The notes beneath the pieces were generated by a model that searched no databases, was not told where the DNA came from, and saw only the letters and a program-made list of their open reading frames with translations. From contig NC_088649.1 in the NCBI RefSeq assembly GCF_964019385.1, forward strand, positions 24,892,802 to 24,956,801: DNA of 64,000 bases. Reading direction: 5' to 3'. A program made the translations under genes and the position numbers. Of this stretch, positions 52,376-63,862 are shown piece by piece. The stretch comes from Sycon ciliatum (lineage: Eukaryota; Porifera; Calcarea; Leucosolenida; Sycettidae). Each line of letters begins with the position of its first letter. The stretch's first letter is position 1.

Positions 52376-53327
52376 TTCAATACAAGTACAGTGTCCTCCA
52401 CCACGAAATGACGACCTTGACCTGGCTGTGGCCGTGCTTGACGTTCACGCTGTGCAGCTGCACAGTTGGGCTTACAGCGTGCCAACTTGGTGCTCGGTAA
52501 TTTCCTGAAGAGCAGACTAGCTGGGGACACATTCGTTGATGAATGGGGCGTGTTACGATACTTAAACAAGAAACGGTGCGTCTGGGTCTTCTCAGACACA
52601 TCCGGAGCAGGGCCTGCTGGAGAGCCGGGTCAGCCGGGTCACGCGCCCGGCTGGGGAACTTCACGACCTGGCTGAACAGATAGCACCGGGTCCAGTCTGA
52701 CCCGGCTGAAAAATGTCTCAAACTGACCATGGATTCCTAAAATACCGGTATTTTACAACTCGCGGAGCCCGTCTGTTGCAAATCTAGCGCAACCGTACAC
52801 ACAGTCTACAGTCTACAAGCGACAGAAACTCGGCTAGGGTCAACTGGGGTCAACTGGTTCGAGCGCGATCTGGCCAGCGGCGAGCAGGAAGTCAGGACAT
52901 TCAAAGTCGATGGGGGAGGCAGTCAAAAGCGTAACTAAGTGTTACTTTGGCTATAGCTTTGGACACAGTTGCAAGTTTTCAGCCGACTGGTGATTTGGAC
53001 GATGGGGCCCGCAACGAAGAGAAAAAGAACTCACGCTTTCTAAGACTCTTGGAAGAAAGGTCGACCCTGGCTGGACGACCATGCCAGTCTATCCATGTCA
53101 GACGCATTTCCAAAGGAAGACGAGCGGCGGTGGATTTGGTCGCGATGCGTGCAGGAAGCAGCCACTCCACGAGGTGCTGCAGCACCCCCAGTGCTCTAAT
53201 ATGCGAACATGTTCGTCCTGCTAGGCTGCTCCTAGCACTACATGTAATTAGAAAACAGAATTTCTTTTTTTCAAAATTAATTGTTAAATCAGAATCCAAT
53301 GGAACTGCTTTGCATTCTTCACGTAAT

Positions 53328-53652
53328 AGGGCTTGAAAGTAATGACGTCAAAAACGGCCAGGGAGTACTAAGTGGACTTCAGATTTCTATTTTGGATCAA
53401 CTAAGGTGTGACTTTGCTATTGCCTCAGTATGTGTGTGCATAGCAACCCACTCATGTCGTATGCAGGGGTGACTTTTACTTCGCCACCAGTTGTAACCCC
53501 GTCCCCAGTAGCCAATCAGTCAATTTCACTGGTTACATCACCTTCCTATGAGTAAGACGGTTTGAAATGCGCTTGGATCCATACAAAAACTGGATCCAGT
53601 TTTTGAATTTTTGAAATGGTTGCTATGCTGTGACGTAGCACTTTCAAGCCCT
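53328..53652. mobile_element. MITE with GGGCTTGAAAGT ends
   Basis: Inverted ends (TAGGGCTTGAAAGT with ACGTC a few bases in; GACGTAGCACTTTCAAGCCCTA at the right) flanked by TA. About 325 bp, noncoding, with a perfect 22-bp palindrome at 53,584-53,605. It lies within the ~1 kb piece that splits the gypsy integrase region; the rest of that piece (52,740-53,326) holds nothing recognised. Confidence 0.65.
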
Positions 53653-54693
53653 ATGTCGTTTACCTTCTACGTTTGCGGATTTTGATAGTTCGCCTTGTTC
53701 TCTAAAATTTCAGATTTCTGGTAATAAATTTGCCTTTCTGTTTTCCTGCGTTTTGAGCAGGCTTTTTGGTTGTTTTTCTGCCGGATGAACTGACCCGGCT
53801 TGACCCGGCTGGCCTGCATGCGCCATGTACACTCTGACCGGGCTGTGTTGAATGTCTAGAGCAGGCCCTGCCGGAGGACGGGACTTCAGAGCACGCTTCA
53901 ACTCCTGGACAATGCGTTCGACTTGTCCGTTACTAGCTGGGTGGTACGGCGGTGTACACTTGCGAACAATACCACTCTCACGGCAGAAACGCTGGAACTG
54001 GTGTGATGTAAATTGAGGACCAGTGTCACTCACGAGGGTCTTGGGTATACCAAACGTTGCGATAAATGTTACCAAACTGTCAATCGTCTGCTGAGTAGTG
54101 GCAGTGGATCCAAGCTTGTATGCGTCGATCCGCTTAGAGTATGCATCCACGATGACGAGATACTGCTGGTTGTTGAATTCTGCAAAATCCACGTGAACAC
54201 GCTCAAAAGCTTCTGTGGGGTACACCCATGGGTGGCTGGCATCCTTGCTAGGTGCTTTAGCTAGAGCTTGGCAGTGACTGCATGATGACACTAGAAGCTC
54301 AATATCGCGATCAAGGCCAGGCTGCCAAACAAAGCTGCGTGCTACTGCCTTCATTCTGACAATGCCAATATGGACAGAATGCATCTCATTTAGCAGCAAA
54401 CGGCGAAACACTACTGGGATGACGGTACGGCCACCACGAACTACACAGCCCGACTCTATGGTCGGCTCATGACGAATCTTGTAGTATGGTCGCGCAGCCT
54501 CGCTGATCTCAGCTGGCCATCTGAACTGTAGGTACTGCAGTACTGGAGCAATCTTACTGTCCTGCTTGCTAGCATCTGCAACATCACTAGCATCAATTGG
54601 CAAATCCTCAGTAGGATCATGGGCATGCTCGTTGACAGCACTGACAATTGCACTCTCTTGTGCGGCTGTCAGCTCCATAGGCAGGCGTGACAA

Positions 54694-57600
54694 TGTGATG
54701 ATATCGTACCTTGATATCCTTTAGTGCTGTTACACCGTCGCTGGGTACGTGAATGGTACCCACGTCCCGAGCATCGTTGTTGATACCGCGTGTGGCCGCA
54801 CCATGGTACACAGGACCTTGGTCCGGGACCAGGATTTGTCTGGTGAGACTACCTCCATTCGTTGTGCCCACGGTGATGTGGTCAGTTACCCCATGGCCGA
54901 TCTGACCATCACCATCGACGGCATGGTGTACTATGTCAAGGCAGCAGTGTCCGAGCACCTGCCCCGTCACGTGTTGCTTGGCCGTGATGTGCCCCACATA
55001 CATGAGTTGGTCCGGCTGTGTCAGCCAGCCGCCACGGACGTCTTGGTCTCTACGCGTGCACAGGCCAAGGCTTCACCTGAGACGACTGGTGCTGCTCGTT
55101 TGCACGACATCTTCCCGTTCGAGGATGAACTGTTTGAGGATTTGGCCTCGAATGCAGCTTCTTTGCGTGCACCGCCGGCGGACCTATCTAGCACACCGGA
55201 GATGACACTGCCACCTATCTCGCACCCGATTTGCCAGATGCCACCCGTTTCGCCGACGAGCAACGGCGTGACCCATCTCTTAGCCCATGTTGGGACTATG
55301 CTACTGGCCGACACAAGACGCCCGTCAATGACAGTACCTTCTGTGTTCGCCAGGGCCTCCTCTACCGGGAATACTCATCGGATGGTGAAGCGGGGATGGA
55401 TACCACCAGCCCCTACTACCGCCTTCAGTTGGTTCTGCCCACGGAACGGAGATCCACCATTCTGCACCTCGGCCACACCGTCCCCATGGCTGGCCACATG
55501 GGACAGGCGAAGACATCCCAGAGGATTCTTCTCCGTTTCTGGTGGCCGACGATTCTTCAAGATGTCGCGCAGTATTGTTCCGCCTGTGAACCATGTCAGC
55601 GCACCGCCCGTATTCTGCGTCACGACCGGGCACCACTTATTCCTCTTCCTGTTATTGGCGAGCCCTTCCGGGTGGTAGCTATCGATATTATCGGCCAATT
55701 GCAGCGTACGCAGTGCGGCAAGAAGTACATCCTCACCTTGGTGGATTATGCAACCCGCTATCCGGAGCCAGTCGCTCTTTCCAATATTGAGTCGACTACC
55801 GTGGCTGATGCGTTGATCCCCATCTTTTCCAGAGTAGGACTGCCAGACAAAATCCTCTCTGACCAAGGCTCCAACTTTACATCGGACGTCCTCCGGCAAG
55901 TTGCTGCTTTACTCCGTATCCAGCTTACCACATCCACTCCGTACCATCAACAGACCAATGGCCTTGTCGAACGGTTCAATGGTACCCTCAAGAGTATGCT
56001 TCGTCGGTTTGCTGCTGATGCGCGACGAAGTTGGGACGAGGTGCTCCCATATGCTTTATTTGCGTATCGAGAGGTGCCTGAAGCCAGCACTGGTTTCTCA
56101 CCATTTGAGCTCCTGTACGGCCGCCATGTCCGCGGCCCGCTGGATCTCGTGCGCGATGCTTGGGCTCAGCCAACGGAGGAGCTCCGGACTACTACTGCCC
56201 AGTTCGTCCTCACCATGCGGGACCGGCTTGAACGCATATCAACTGAGGCTGGCTCCCACCTTGCCACCGCGCAGCAACGGCAGAAGGCCTACTATGACCG
56301 CCTGTCAGGAACGCACATTTGCTCCGGAAGACGAGGTACTGCTCTTGCTTCCGGCTTCAGCTCGCAAAATGGAAGCCGTGTGGCAAGGCCCTTACCCTGT
56401 TCGGCGTAAGGTCGACAAGGTCAATTATGAGATTGACATGGGACCCCACCGCACAAAGCGATATCAGGTTTTCCACATCAACCTCCTGCGGCGGTTTCGC
56501 CGGCCCCAGCTCGCGGCCTTCACCGTTCCTATGGCAGAGGACGACCCAGACACGGAGCTGCTGCTTGACGACTGCTCCCCTCTACACGTTGATGGTGGCC
56601 ATCCTACCATTAACCCCGACCTTTCGCCGGACCAGCGGCAACAGCTCGACATGCTGCTATCGGAGTTTGAGGATACCCTCTCACTCCAGCCTGGCCAGAC
56701 GACCGTGGTGGCTCACTCCATCCACACTGGCGACGCCACACCCATTCGTTCCCGGCCATATCGTCTTGCCGATGCGCACCATTCTGTTGTCCGCGATGCC
56801 GTCGACGAAATGCTGGACATGGGCGTCATACGCGCATCCCGCAGTCCGTGGTCCTCACCCGTTGTGCTTGTGCCGAAGAAGGATGACTCGATCCGCTTCT
56901 GTGTCGACTACCGTGCCCTTAATCAGGTGGCCCAGTTCAACTGTTACCCGATGCTGCGGGTGGACGAGATCCTCGACTCTGTCGGGTCTGCCCAGTTTCT
57001 CTCCACCCTTGACCTGTCCAGGGGGTATTGGCAGATCCCTCTGGCAGAGGATGCGTGTGCCAAGACGGCCTTCACCACAGCGTACGAATTCACTATGATG
57101 CCATTCGGGCTCCATGGAGCGCCTGCAACATTTCAGCGTTGCATGGATACCGTCTTGGCTGGTCTCCCGTTTGTATTTGGACGATGTCATCTTCAGTCCG
57201 ACTTTTGAGGACCATCTTGTCCAGCTCCGCCACGTTCTTGGTCACCTTCACGACGCTGGGCTCACTGTGAAGCCGAAGAAGTGTTTATTGGGTATGGTCG
57301 AAACTCCCTTCCTTGGCCATGTGATTGGTCATGGTCGGTCGCGTGCGGACCCTGGCAAGTTGCAAGCCATCGACGATTGGCGACAGCCCACGACCAAGAA
57401 GGCCCTGCGTTCCTTCCTGGGGTTGTGCGGCTACTATCGTCGCCTCATTCCTCACTTTTTAACCATCGCGGAGCCCTTGGTAGCCATGACATCGAAGGGC
57501 CACCCCAACACCCTCCACTGGACGACCTCAGCTGCACAGGCCTTCGTTCAATTGAAAGGCCTCCTTGTCTCCGACCCGGTCATTGTTGCGCCGAACTTTG

Positions 57601-58230
57601 CTGCGGAGTTCTACCTGCACACGAACGCGTCCGATGTTGGTTTGGGCGCTGTCCTGACCCAGCGTGATGCCCAGGGCACCGAACACCCCGTATGCCAGTC
57701 GCAAGCTCCTCGACCGTGAACGTCGTTATGCCACCATCAAGAAGGAGTGTCTCGCCCTCAAGTGGGCCATTCTCAAATTCGCTCCGTATCTCCTCGGCAG
57801 ACGCTTCACCTTGATTACCGACCACCGCCCTCTTCAATGGATCGCTCAGCATCATAGTGGCAATGCTCGGGTGGCCGGATGGGCCATTGCTCTGCAGCCG
57901 TTCGCTTTCACCGTTGTGCACCGGCCTGGCGCTCTCAATGGCAACGCCGATGCGTTGTCCCGCCAGATGTGACTTTCTTCTCCTGCTGTGTTGCTCCTAG
58001 CTTCTTCGTCTATTGTTTCTCTCTTCATTTAGTCATTGTCCCAGATGGTATCTCGGACCGGAGAAGGGGAATGGTGTGATGATATTGTACCTTGATATCC
58101 TTTAGTGCCGTTACATTCTTTATCTATTGTTTCTCGTTTAGTCATTGTCACGGATGGTATCTGTGACCGGAGAAGGGGAATGGTGTGATGATATTGGAAC
58201 TATATCATTTGGTGCCATTAAATATCCCTA
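54694..58230 (+). mobile_element. Gmr1-like Ty3/gypsy element (integrase before RT)
   Basis: Plus-strand fossil inserted in the mag-like element. Parts in order: protease-like domain (VDTACGRTMVHRTL, HVLLGRDV, 54.75-55.0 kb), integrase (55.4-56.2 kb; HHCC finger with LHLGHTVPMAGHMG and CSACEPC, AIDIIGQL, LSDQGSNFTS, NGLVERFNG) with a GPY/F-type tail (WQGPYPV, 56.4 kb), RT (56.7-57.2 kb; STLDLSRGYWQIPL, MPFGLHGAPATFQR, LDDVIF) and RNase H (57.5-57.97 kb; HTNASDVGLGAVL, NGNADALSRQM). A 41-bp direct repeat (TGTGATGATAT to GTTACA) occurs at 54,694 and 58,075, with a tandem partial copy after the second. Integrase ahead of RT is the mark of the Gmr1 group. Broken in a few places; looks fairly young. 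Confidence 0.82.
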
Positions 58231-61091
58231 TACATATACATATACAGTAACTATAACCTTCACATCCTCATATTTACACCTGTCCATATTATGACATTAG
58301 AATAGCATGCTGCGTACTACTTCCCGTACTACCGGTACCTTTTCTAGTACTCACATATTGTACAACTTTACACACCAAGATAAAATAGCAAGGATGACAG
58401 CCCTTCAGGGTTAGTTGTCGGTTAGCCAAACAAGAGTGGGTTGTTGGTGTGTCCTCCCCTAGGCCCTTCACAGACAAGCAATCTGCGACAGCATTGCTAC
58501 TACCAGGAATGTGCTCAAACACATAATCATACTCGCTAAGAATGACAGCCCAACGCTGTAAACGGGAAACAGCAGTGGCAGATAAACCATACTTCTCACC
58601 AAAAATGTGCAGCAATGGCTTATGATCAGAGCATAGAACAAAAGAGCGACCAAACAAATAAATGTGTAAACGCTTAACTGCAAATACAATGGCTAAAGCT
58701 TCACGCTCTATCTGCGAATAGTGAGCCTCTGCCTTAGCAAGCGAACGGGAAACATAGCATACAGGCCTACGGCTGCCATCAGCATACTCATGCATGAGAC
58801 ACGCTCCAATGCCGTAAGGCGAAGCATCGCACTCAACGACCACTTTCTCATTCACATCAAAATGAGCTAGCACTGGGGCACTGGTGAGCATACGCTTTAC
58901 CTGAGCGAATGACTTCTCACACTCATCTGTCCAGTTCCACGGAACACCTTTGCGGAGCAAGTTGTTGAGCGGCTTCAGAACACTGGACATGTCGGGTAGA
59001 AAGCGGTTGTAGAAGTTGACACAGCCTAGGAATGACTGCAACGCTTGAACGTTCTTCGGTGCTGACGCCTTCAGGATAGCCTCGACATTGTCCTGATTGG
59101 GCTCGAGACCGTTCCGGCTGATGCTGTAGCCCAAGTAGCGTACACGATCCACACGGATAGCACACTTCTGCTTGCGAAGACGCACACCACGCTCTGCTAG
59201 CCGCGCTAGCACCAACTTGAGTCGCCGGTCGTGCTCTTCGACATCGCACCCAGTGATGAGAATATCATCATAGAAGCAGACGACACCAGGAATGTCGTGC
59301 AGAATCTCATCCATTGTCTTCTGCCAAATTGCTGGGGCACTGGACACGCCAAACGGAAGGCGCTGGAATGCGTATAGACCTCGATGTGTTGCGATGACGC
59401 AATACTTCTGACTGCGTTCCGAAAGCGGTAGTTGCATAAGCTTGGCTAAGATCCAGCTTCGTAAACACTGATCATCCAGCTATCTGCGACAACAGGTCGT
59501 TCGGATTTGGAATCGGGTGAAGCTTGGAATTGATGTGCGGGTTGATCGTGACCTTGAAGTCCGCGCACATGCGAATGTCCCGATTCTGCTTCCTGACAAT
59601 CACAATAGGTGAGGCCCACTCTGCTGCCTTGACGGGCTGGATAATGCCTTCTTGCTCCAGCCTGTCAAGTTCCTTATTGACAGCAGGATGCAAAGCAAAT
59701 GGCACGGGCCTGGGGTTGCAGCACTTGGGAGTGGCACCGTCGTTCAGGTAGATCTCAGCTTCACGATCACTCACTTTGCCCAGACCATCACGAAATACTT
59801 CAGGGTACGCATCTTCTGCTGCTGGCTCACTCGCTGCAGTGGCGTTCACCCGGTTGAACATACTCTGCCAGTCAAGTCTCAACTGTGATAGCCAGTCGCG
59901 TCCCAGCAGCGGATGGTTGCCTTCACGTACTACGATGACCCGCGCACGAACATTCTGCGCGCTGTAGCGTACATCAACATCTGCTTCGCCAGCAATCGGC
60001 AGGACTGAACCATTGTAGGTCTTCAGTCGCACAGAACATTCACGCAAGGCAACATGTGTCCAATGTTGCTCCCATACGTCTTGCGGCACCAAAGTGTACA
60101 TGGATCCGGTGTCCACCTCCAAATCCAATGGAGTACCGTTGATCTGCACTGTGGTGATTAGCATGTTCGATGTTGGCTTCCCAGCTGACACTTGGCCAAC
60201 ACGAAAACTATCAGACACCTCGTAGTCCGTGACTTCGCGCACATGATGGGCGGCAGTCTGCGACGCTGATCCTGACTTGCAGCACTTAGCGTAATGACCT
60301 GTCTTGCCACACTTCCTGCATGCCTGTCCCTTAGCTGGACATGAAGCATCTCCGGATTTGTGTCCCTTGCGACCGCAGCTGTAACAACTGACACGTGTAC
60401 CAGCAGCTGGGTGGTGTCTGCCTTGGCCCCTGGCCTTGCCCTGGTGCTGGCCTCTCCTGGACGTAACTGCACTGACAGCATGATCACTCGCGGACTCTGA
60501 TGTTCCAGCTCCAGCAGAAACAGCACGACTAATCATCATCTGAGACTGTGACTGTGCATCCTCCCAGACGCGACAGAGCTCCAATGCTCGATCGACTGAC
60601 AACGACGGCTCAGACAATAATTTTTTCTTCAAGTCAACGTTCCTCACCGTTGCCACGATTTGGTCTCGGACTGCCTCATTGGTCTGGCGAGTGTTCTCAA
60701 AGGAACATAATCTAGCCTGCTGCCGCAAACGGCTGCAGAAATGCGCCGTACTCTCTCCTGCTTGCGGAAACAGCTGGCGAAAATCATGCCTTTCGTAGGT
60801 AGGGTTTGCTGGGGCTGCGAAATGCGCGTCCAAAATTCGCTTACATTTCAGGTACTAGTTATCATTCGGGGTCTTCTGCTCCTCTGGCAGAGCATCGTCA
60901 GGGTCAAGTAGGTCATCAATAATGTCTTGAACCTGTGGTCCCGCAAAGTGCAACAGCAATGCTCTTGAGCGCTTCTTGTTCGAAATGTCCTTGCCCACTA
61001 AATAATCAGTTTCCTCTGAGACAAAAATGCGATAATACTCATAAAAAGGACACACTTCAGGCTCATTACAAACATCTTGAAAGTTTTTGTC

Positions 61092-61128
61092 TTCACAAGT
61101 ATACTTTCAAGCCTTCTCATCAGGTGAA
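61092..61128 (-). ncRNA. Hammerhead-like motif, short stem II
   Basis: Minus strand: stem I TTCAC/GTGAA, core CTGATGA, a minimal stem II (G-U and A-U pairs around AGGC), core GAAA, stem III AGT/ACT with loop AT, cleavage after CTT. It lies in sequence between the gypsy gag start and its leader and may be a PLE end inserted there. Core intact, stem II weak. Confidence 0.42.
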
Positions 61129-61382
61129 ATACAGGCAAGGGAAAAGGAACAGGAACAGTGGATTAAATACAGTAAGAAGGTGGTAAAACAGCGAAAAAGA
61201 AAGAAAGAAAGAAAGAAGATAGCTAAAGTAAACAGCGAAAATTGCATAAAATAAAAAATAATACTAAATAATACTTTAAAAAAGACTTCACCCACTTCCG
61301 CCAACGGATGGACACCTGGGAAGCTGGGCCTGACGTATCAAAACTCTGAAGACGCTTGTCGTCTTCCATCTTCGTCGCCAAT

Positions 61383-61588
61383 GTTACATTCCCACTCACA
61401 AGAACACACAGTTGTGGAATGTATTAGGATTATTTACAAAGAGAATAATGGACGTGCAAAGTAACAAGATAGAAAGAAGAGCAACTGAGACACAGGAAGT
61501 CTGAACTGGAGTGCACATGCGCAGAGCATAGCGTGCAAGCAAACATGCGCAGAGCCTAGCGTGCTTACGCGCACATACAAACATAACA
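61383..61588 (-). repeat. 5' LTR of the mag-like gypsy element
   Basis: Starts TGTTACATTCC and ends AACATAACA on the plus strand (TG...CA form), about 206 bp, immediately beside the TTGGCGACGAAG leader. Contains a near-duplicate 'catgcgcagagc' pair. The partner LTR is not seen. Confidence 0.6.
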
Positions 61589-61677
61589 TACGTGTCGGTG
61601 ACAAGAAAAAGTAGTCACCATGGTCGAATAGTCGCCATTCCAGGTTTTACTATGCATGGTTGTGTCTAGCAGCCAGG

Positions 61678-61784
61678 ATGAGCAATTGTGACTGGATTTT
61701 GCTGTGCGTCTCATTTCTTTTGTGCTGTATGTATGGAATGACGTGGATGGCCGAAAACAGCGCTAGACCCTCAAGCTGCGGCAG
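61678..61784 (+). CDS. Candidate signal-peptide first exon
   Basis: ATG followed by MSNCDWILLCVSFLLCC, a clear hydrophobic core after a short N-region, then MYGMTWMAENSARPSSCG and a textbook donor (cag then gtgagt at 61,785). Exit phase is 2, which does not fit the EGF exon at 62,482 (entry phase 1), so either an exon lies between or the two belong to different transcripts. No promoter signal recognised. Confidence 0.4.
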
Positions 61785-62034
61785 GTGAGTTTGACCAGTT
61801 TCTCACACCTTTTGGCAGCACGCATAGCCGCTGAGTGCGTTCCATTTTGCCCACGAATCGATGTTGAATCCATTCATGAATCGCCCCTGGCTATTCACAT
61901 CACCCCATGTGAGTAGGGTGAATGGATTCCGAACCCATTCCAGGGCTCATGACATGAAATCGAACGACGAGATTCCATTCATGAATCGATTCATGGCAGT
62001 AAACAAACGCACCAACTGTGCGTATAGCTCATTG

Positions 62035-62071
62035 CGATAGAGATTCTCTATCGTAATGAGCTCTTCACACG
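62035..62071. repeat. 37-bp near-perfect palindrome
   Basis: agctcattgcgatagaga followed by ttctctatcgtaatgagct; one mismatch pair. MITE-like sequence with 'ccattcatgaatcg' repeats lies just before (61,850-62,000). Confidence 0.75.
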
Positions 62072-62481
62072 GGGCCGTCACAACCTGGTCTCTATCACCA
62101 GGGGGTCTGCTTATCCAGGGTCATTTGACTGGCCAAAGCATCCATTTGTGCTGGTGGCCGTGGTCTTCTTCAACAGGTGGTCGCCTTGGCAAGTCTGATT
62201 ACTGTATGTGACTATGCCTTCAATGGTGAGAGGTGCCGAGTTTCCCCGAATATAAGTCGCACCTTTTTACCCTAAACTTCATTCCCAACAAAGGGGGTGC
62301 GACTCACAATTGAGTATGAATTACTACTGAAGTGAACATGTCAAAACAATAATGATAGTGCTATGGACCTGGACCTGGAAATGGGGTTGCGACTTACACT
62401 GGAGTTTCACTTACAATCGGGGAAATACAGTATGTATAACAGACACATGTTTTCACTCCATCTTCGTGTTTTCTTGTCCAG

Positions 62482-62544
62482 AGAACAGCTGTAGTCCGAT
62501 GTGCACGGGGGGACTGATGTGTGTGAACGGAACCACATGCCAAT
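62482..62544 (+). CDS. EGF-like exon G (63 nt, phase 1-1)
   Basis: Strong acceptor (ttttcttgtccag) and donor (gtaaga). Encodes NSCSPMCTGGLMCVNGTTCQ, with the last codon split after T. The Cys spacing C-x3-C-x5-C-x5-C-x-C fits a compact EGF whose fifth Cys is completed across the splice if the next exon starts with G. An N-glycosylation site (NGT) is present. The sixth cysteine must be in the following exon. Confidence 0.62.
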
Positions 62545-62686
62545 GTAAGACAGCGTATTTTACTATTCTACTTGTTATTATTAGTATTATTATTTATTCA
62601 TATTTTACTAGGGCAGTCCCCACAGACCTATGGTCTTCTTACAGGGTGCCCTAGCCGCTTGTTAATCATCATGTGTGTATTTAATT

Positions 62687-62687
<1 letters not shown>

Positions 62688-62734
<47 letters not shown>

Positions 62735-62802
62735 TGTGTGTGTGTGCATGCGTGCATGTGCATGTGTGTATGCGTAAGTATATGTGTGTATGCATGAGCG
62801 TA

Positions 62803-62842
<40 letters not shown>

Positions 62843-62875
62843 TGTGTTTTGCATGCATGTGTGTGTGTGTGTGTT
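62688..62875. repeat. (TG)n microsatellite
   Basis: Two long TG runs separated by TGCATG/TATG variants. Cys/Val and His/Thr frames on either strand are artefacts. Confidence 0.95.
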
Positions 62876-63074
62876 TGTTTGTTTTCAAAAATATAAGTCC
62901 TTGCGTGGCAGGGTGACCAGAGTTAGCAATCCACCAGCGCACATGTACCTGCAATGGGGGTTTCCCTTGCCCAACACATGTACCTGCAATGGGGTTTTCC
63001 CTTGCCCAACACATGTATATGATGTATTGTGATACCCTGCAAGTCGGTATTCGGCTGTTTCCGAGCATATGCAT

Positions 63075-63252
63075 TACAGTGAAGCCTGTCTAAGGCGGCG
63101 GCTCAAGGGACCTTGCAAATGTGGTCCCCGTGTACAGGTGGTCTTCTTTTCAAGGGTCATTGGACTGGAAATAACCTCCATTGGTCCTGGTTGTAGTGGT
63201 CTCCTGGGACAGGTGGTCGCCTTTTCAAAGTGGTCGCCTTGATAGGTTTTGC
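63075..63252. repeat. Dispersed repeat, pogo/Tigger-like tip
   Basis: Starts ACAGTGAAGCCTGTCTAAGG, similar to the CAGTnnAACCTxTxTAA tips of pogo-type DNA transposons, and contains 'aggtggtcgccttttcaa' repeats. A related piece lies at 62,118-62,195 ('gggtcatttgactgg', 'caggtggtcgccttgg'). Noncoding. Confidence 0.4.
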
Positions 63253-63862
63253 TATACTTATAGCTCTTGCTGTTATTGCTCTTTGCTCCTTCCTGTGCTG
63301 GCAGTCAGAGCTGCTTGACAACCTGGGGGTGTTTCTGGTCGCCACTTCTTACCCTATCAATACTCTGAGTCCATCGTTCTAGTGAAAGCAATCCGCAAAG
63401 TGAGAACTGTAAGCATCTTGGCTTGATGAGGCAGTGAGCCAAGTGCGCCCACATCTGCTCATAAATACAAGCTAACTGTGTGCGTGTGCACTGTCAGTCT
63501 GTATCATGGCTGGGCAATTGTTGGCCGCCGTAGCTTTGCATCAGCCATACCAAACGCATACTATATGTCCAGTAACGAACATTTAATTCTAACGATTTAA
63601 CGAATTTAGAAAATTCGTAAACATTTGAAGTCGTTATGAACAAAACGATATGTACATGTACAGTCATTTGCCGGTATTGAGACGGAATTCGTTAGAATTT
63701 CACCTTGCTAGCCCACAAAAATCCGTTAACTTTAATTGATGTTAAATTATCTGGTCTTACAGTAGCAGTGCTTGCACTGCTATCTATGGCAGTCTACTGG
63801 TCCTATCCTGTATCTACCTATCCTTTCACCCATTCTCGGCCCCTATCTGTCGCCTACTACAG

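Larger units (their letters stand above)
52376..61588 (-). mobile_element. Ty3/gypsy element, mag-like, split by other insertions
   Basis: Minus-strand fossil in three blocks. 58.3-61.4 kb: 5' LTR at 61,383-61,588 (TGTTACATTCC to AACATAACA on the plus strand), leader with TTGGCGACGAAGATGG next to the LTR as in mag-like elements, gag with two CCHC knuckles (near 60.3 kb), protease (VDTGSMYTLV, near 60.1 kb), RT and RNase H (59.7-58.5 kb; FYDDILI, ECDASPYGIGACL). 53.7-54.69 kb: integrase (VHVDFAEF, SDTGPQFTS, NGQVERIV). 52.4-52.7 kb: integrase C-terminal part. The blocks are parted by a Gmr1-like element (54.69-58.2 kb) and by ~1 kb containing a MITE. The 3' LTR is not found. Broken in several places. 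Confidence 0.8.

Noticed and set aside
52947-53336. 129-codon plus-strand frame between gypsy blocks
   Set aside because: No homology recognised, composition ordinary but no splice or start support, and it overlaps the MITE edge; treated as chance.
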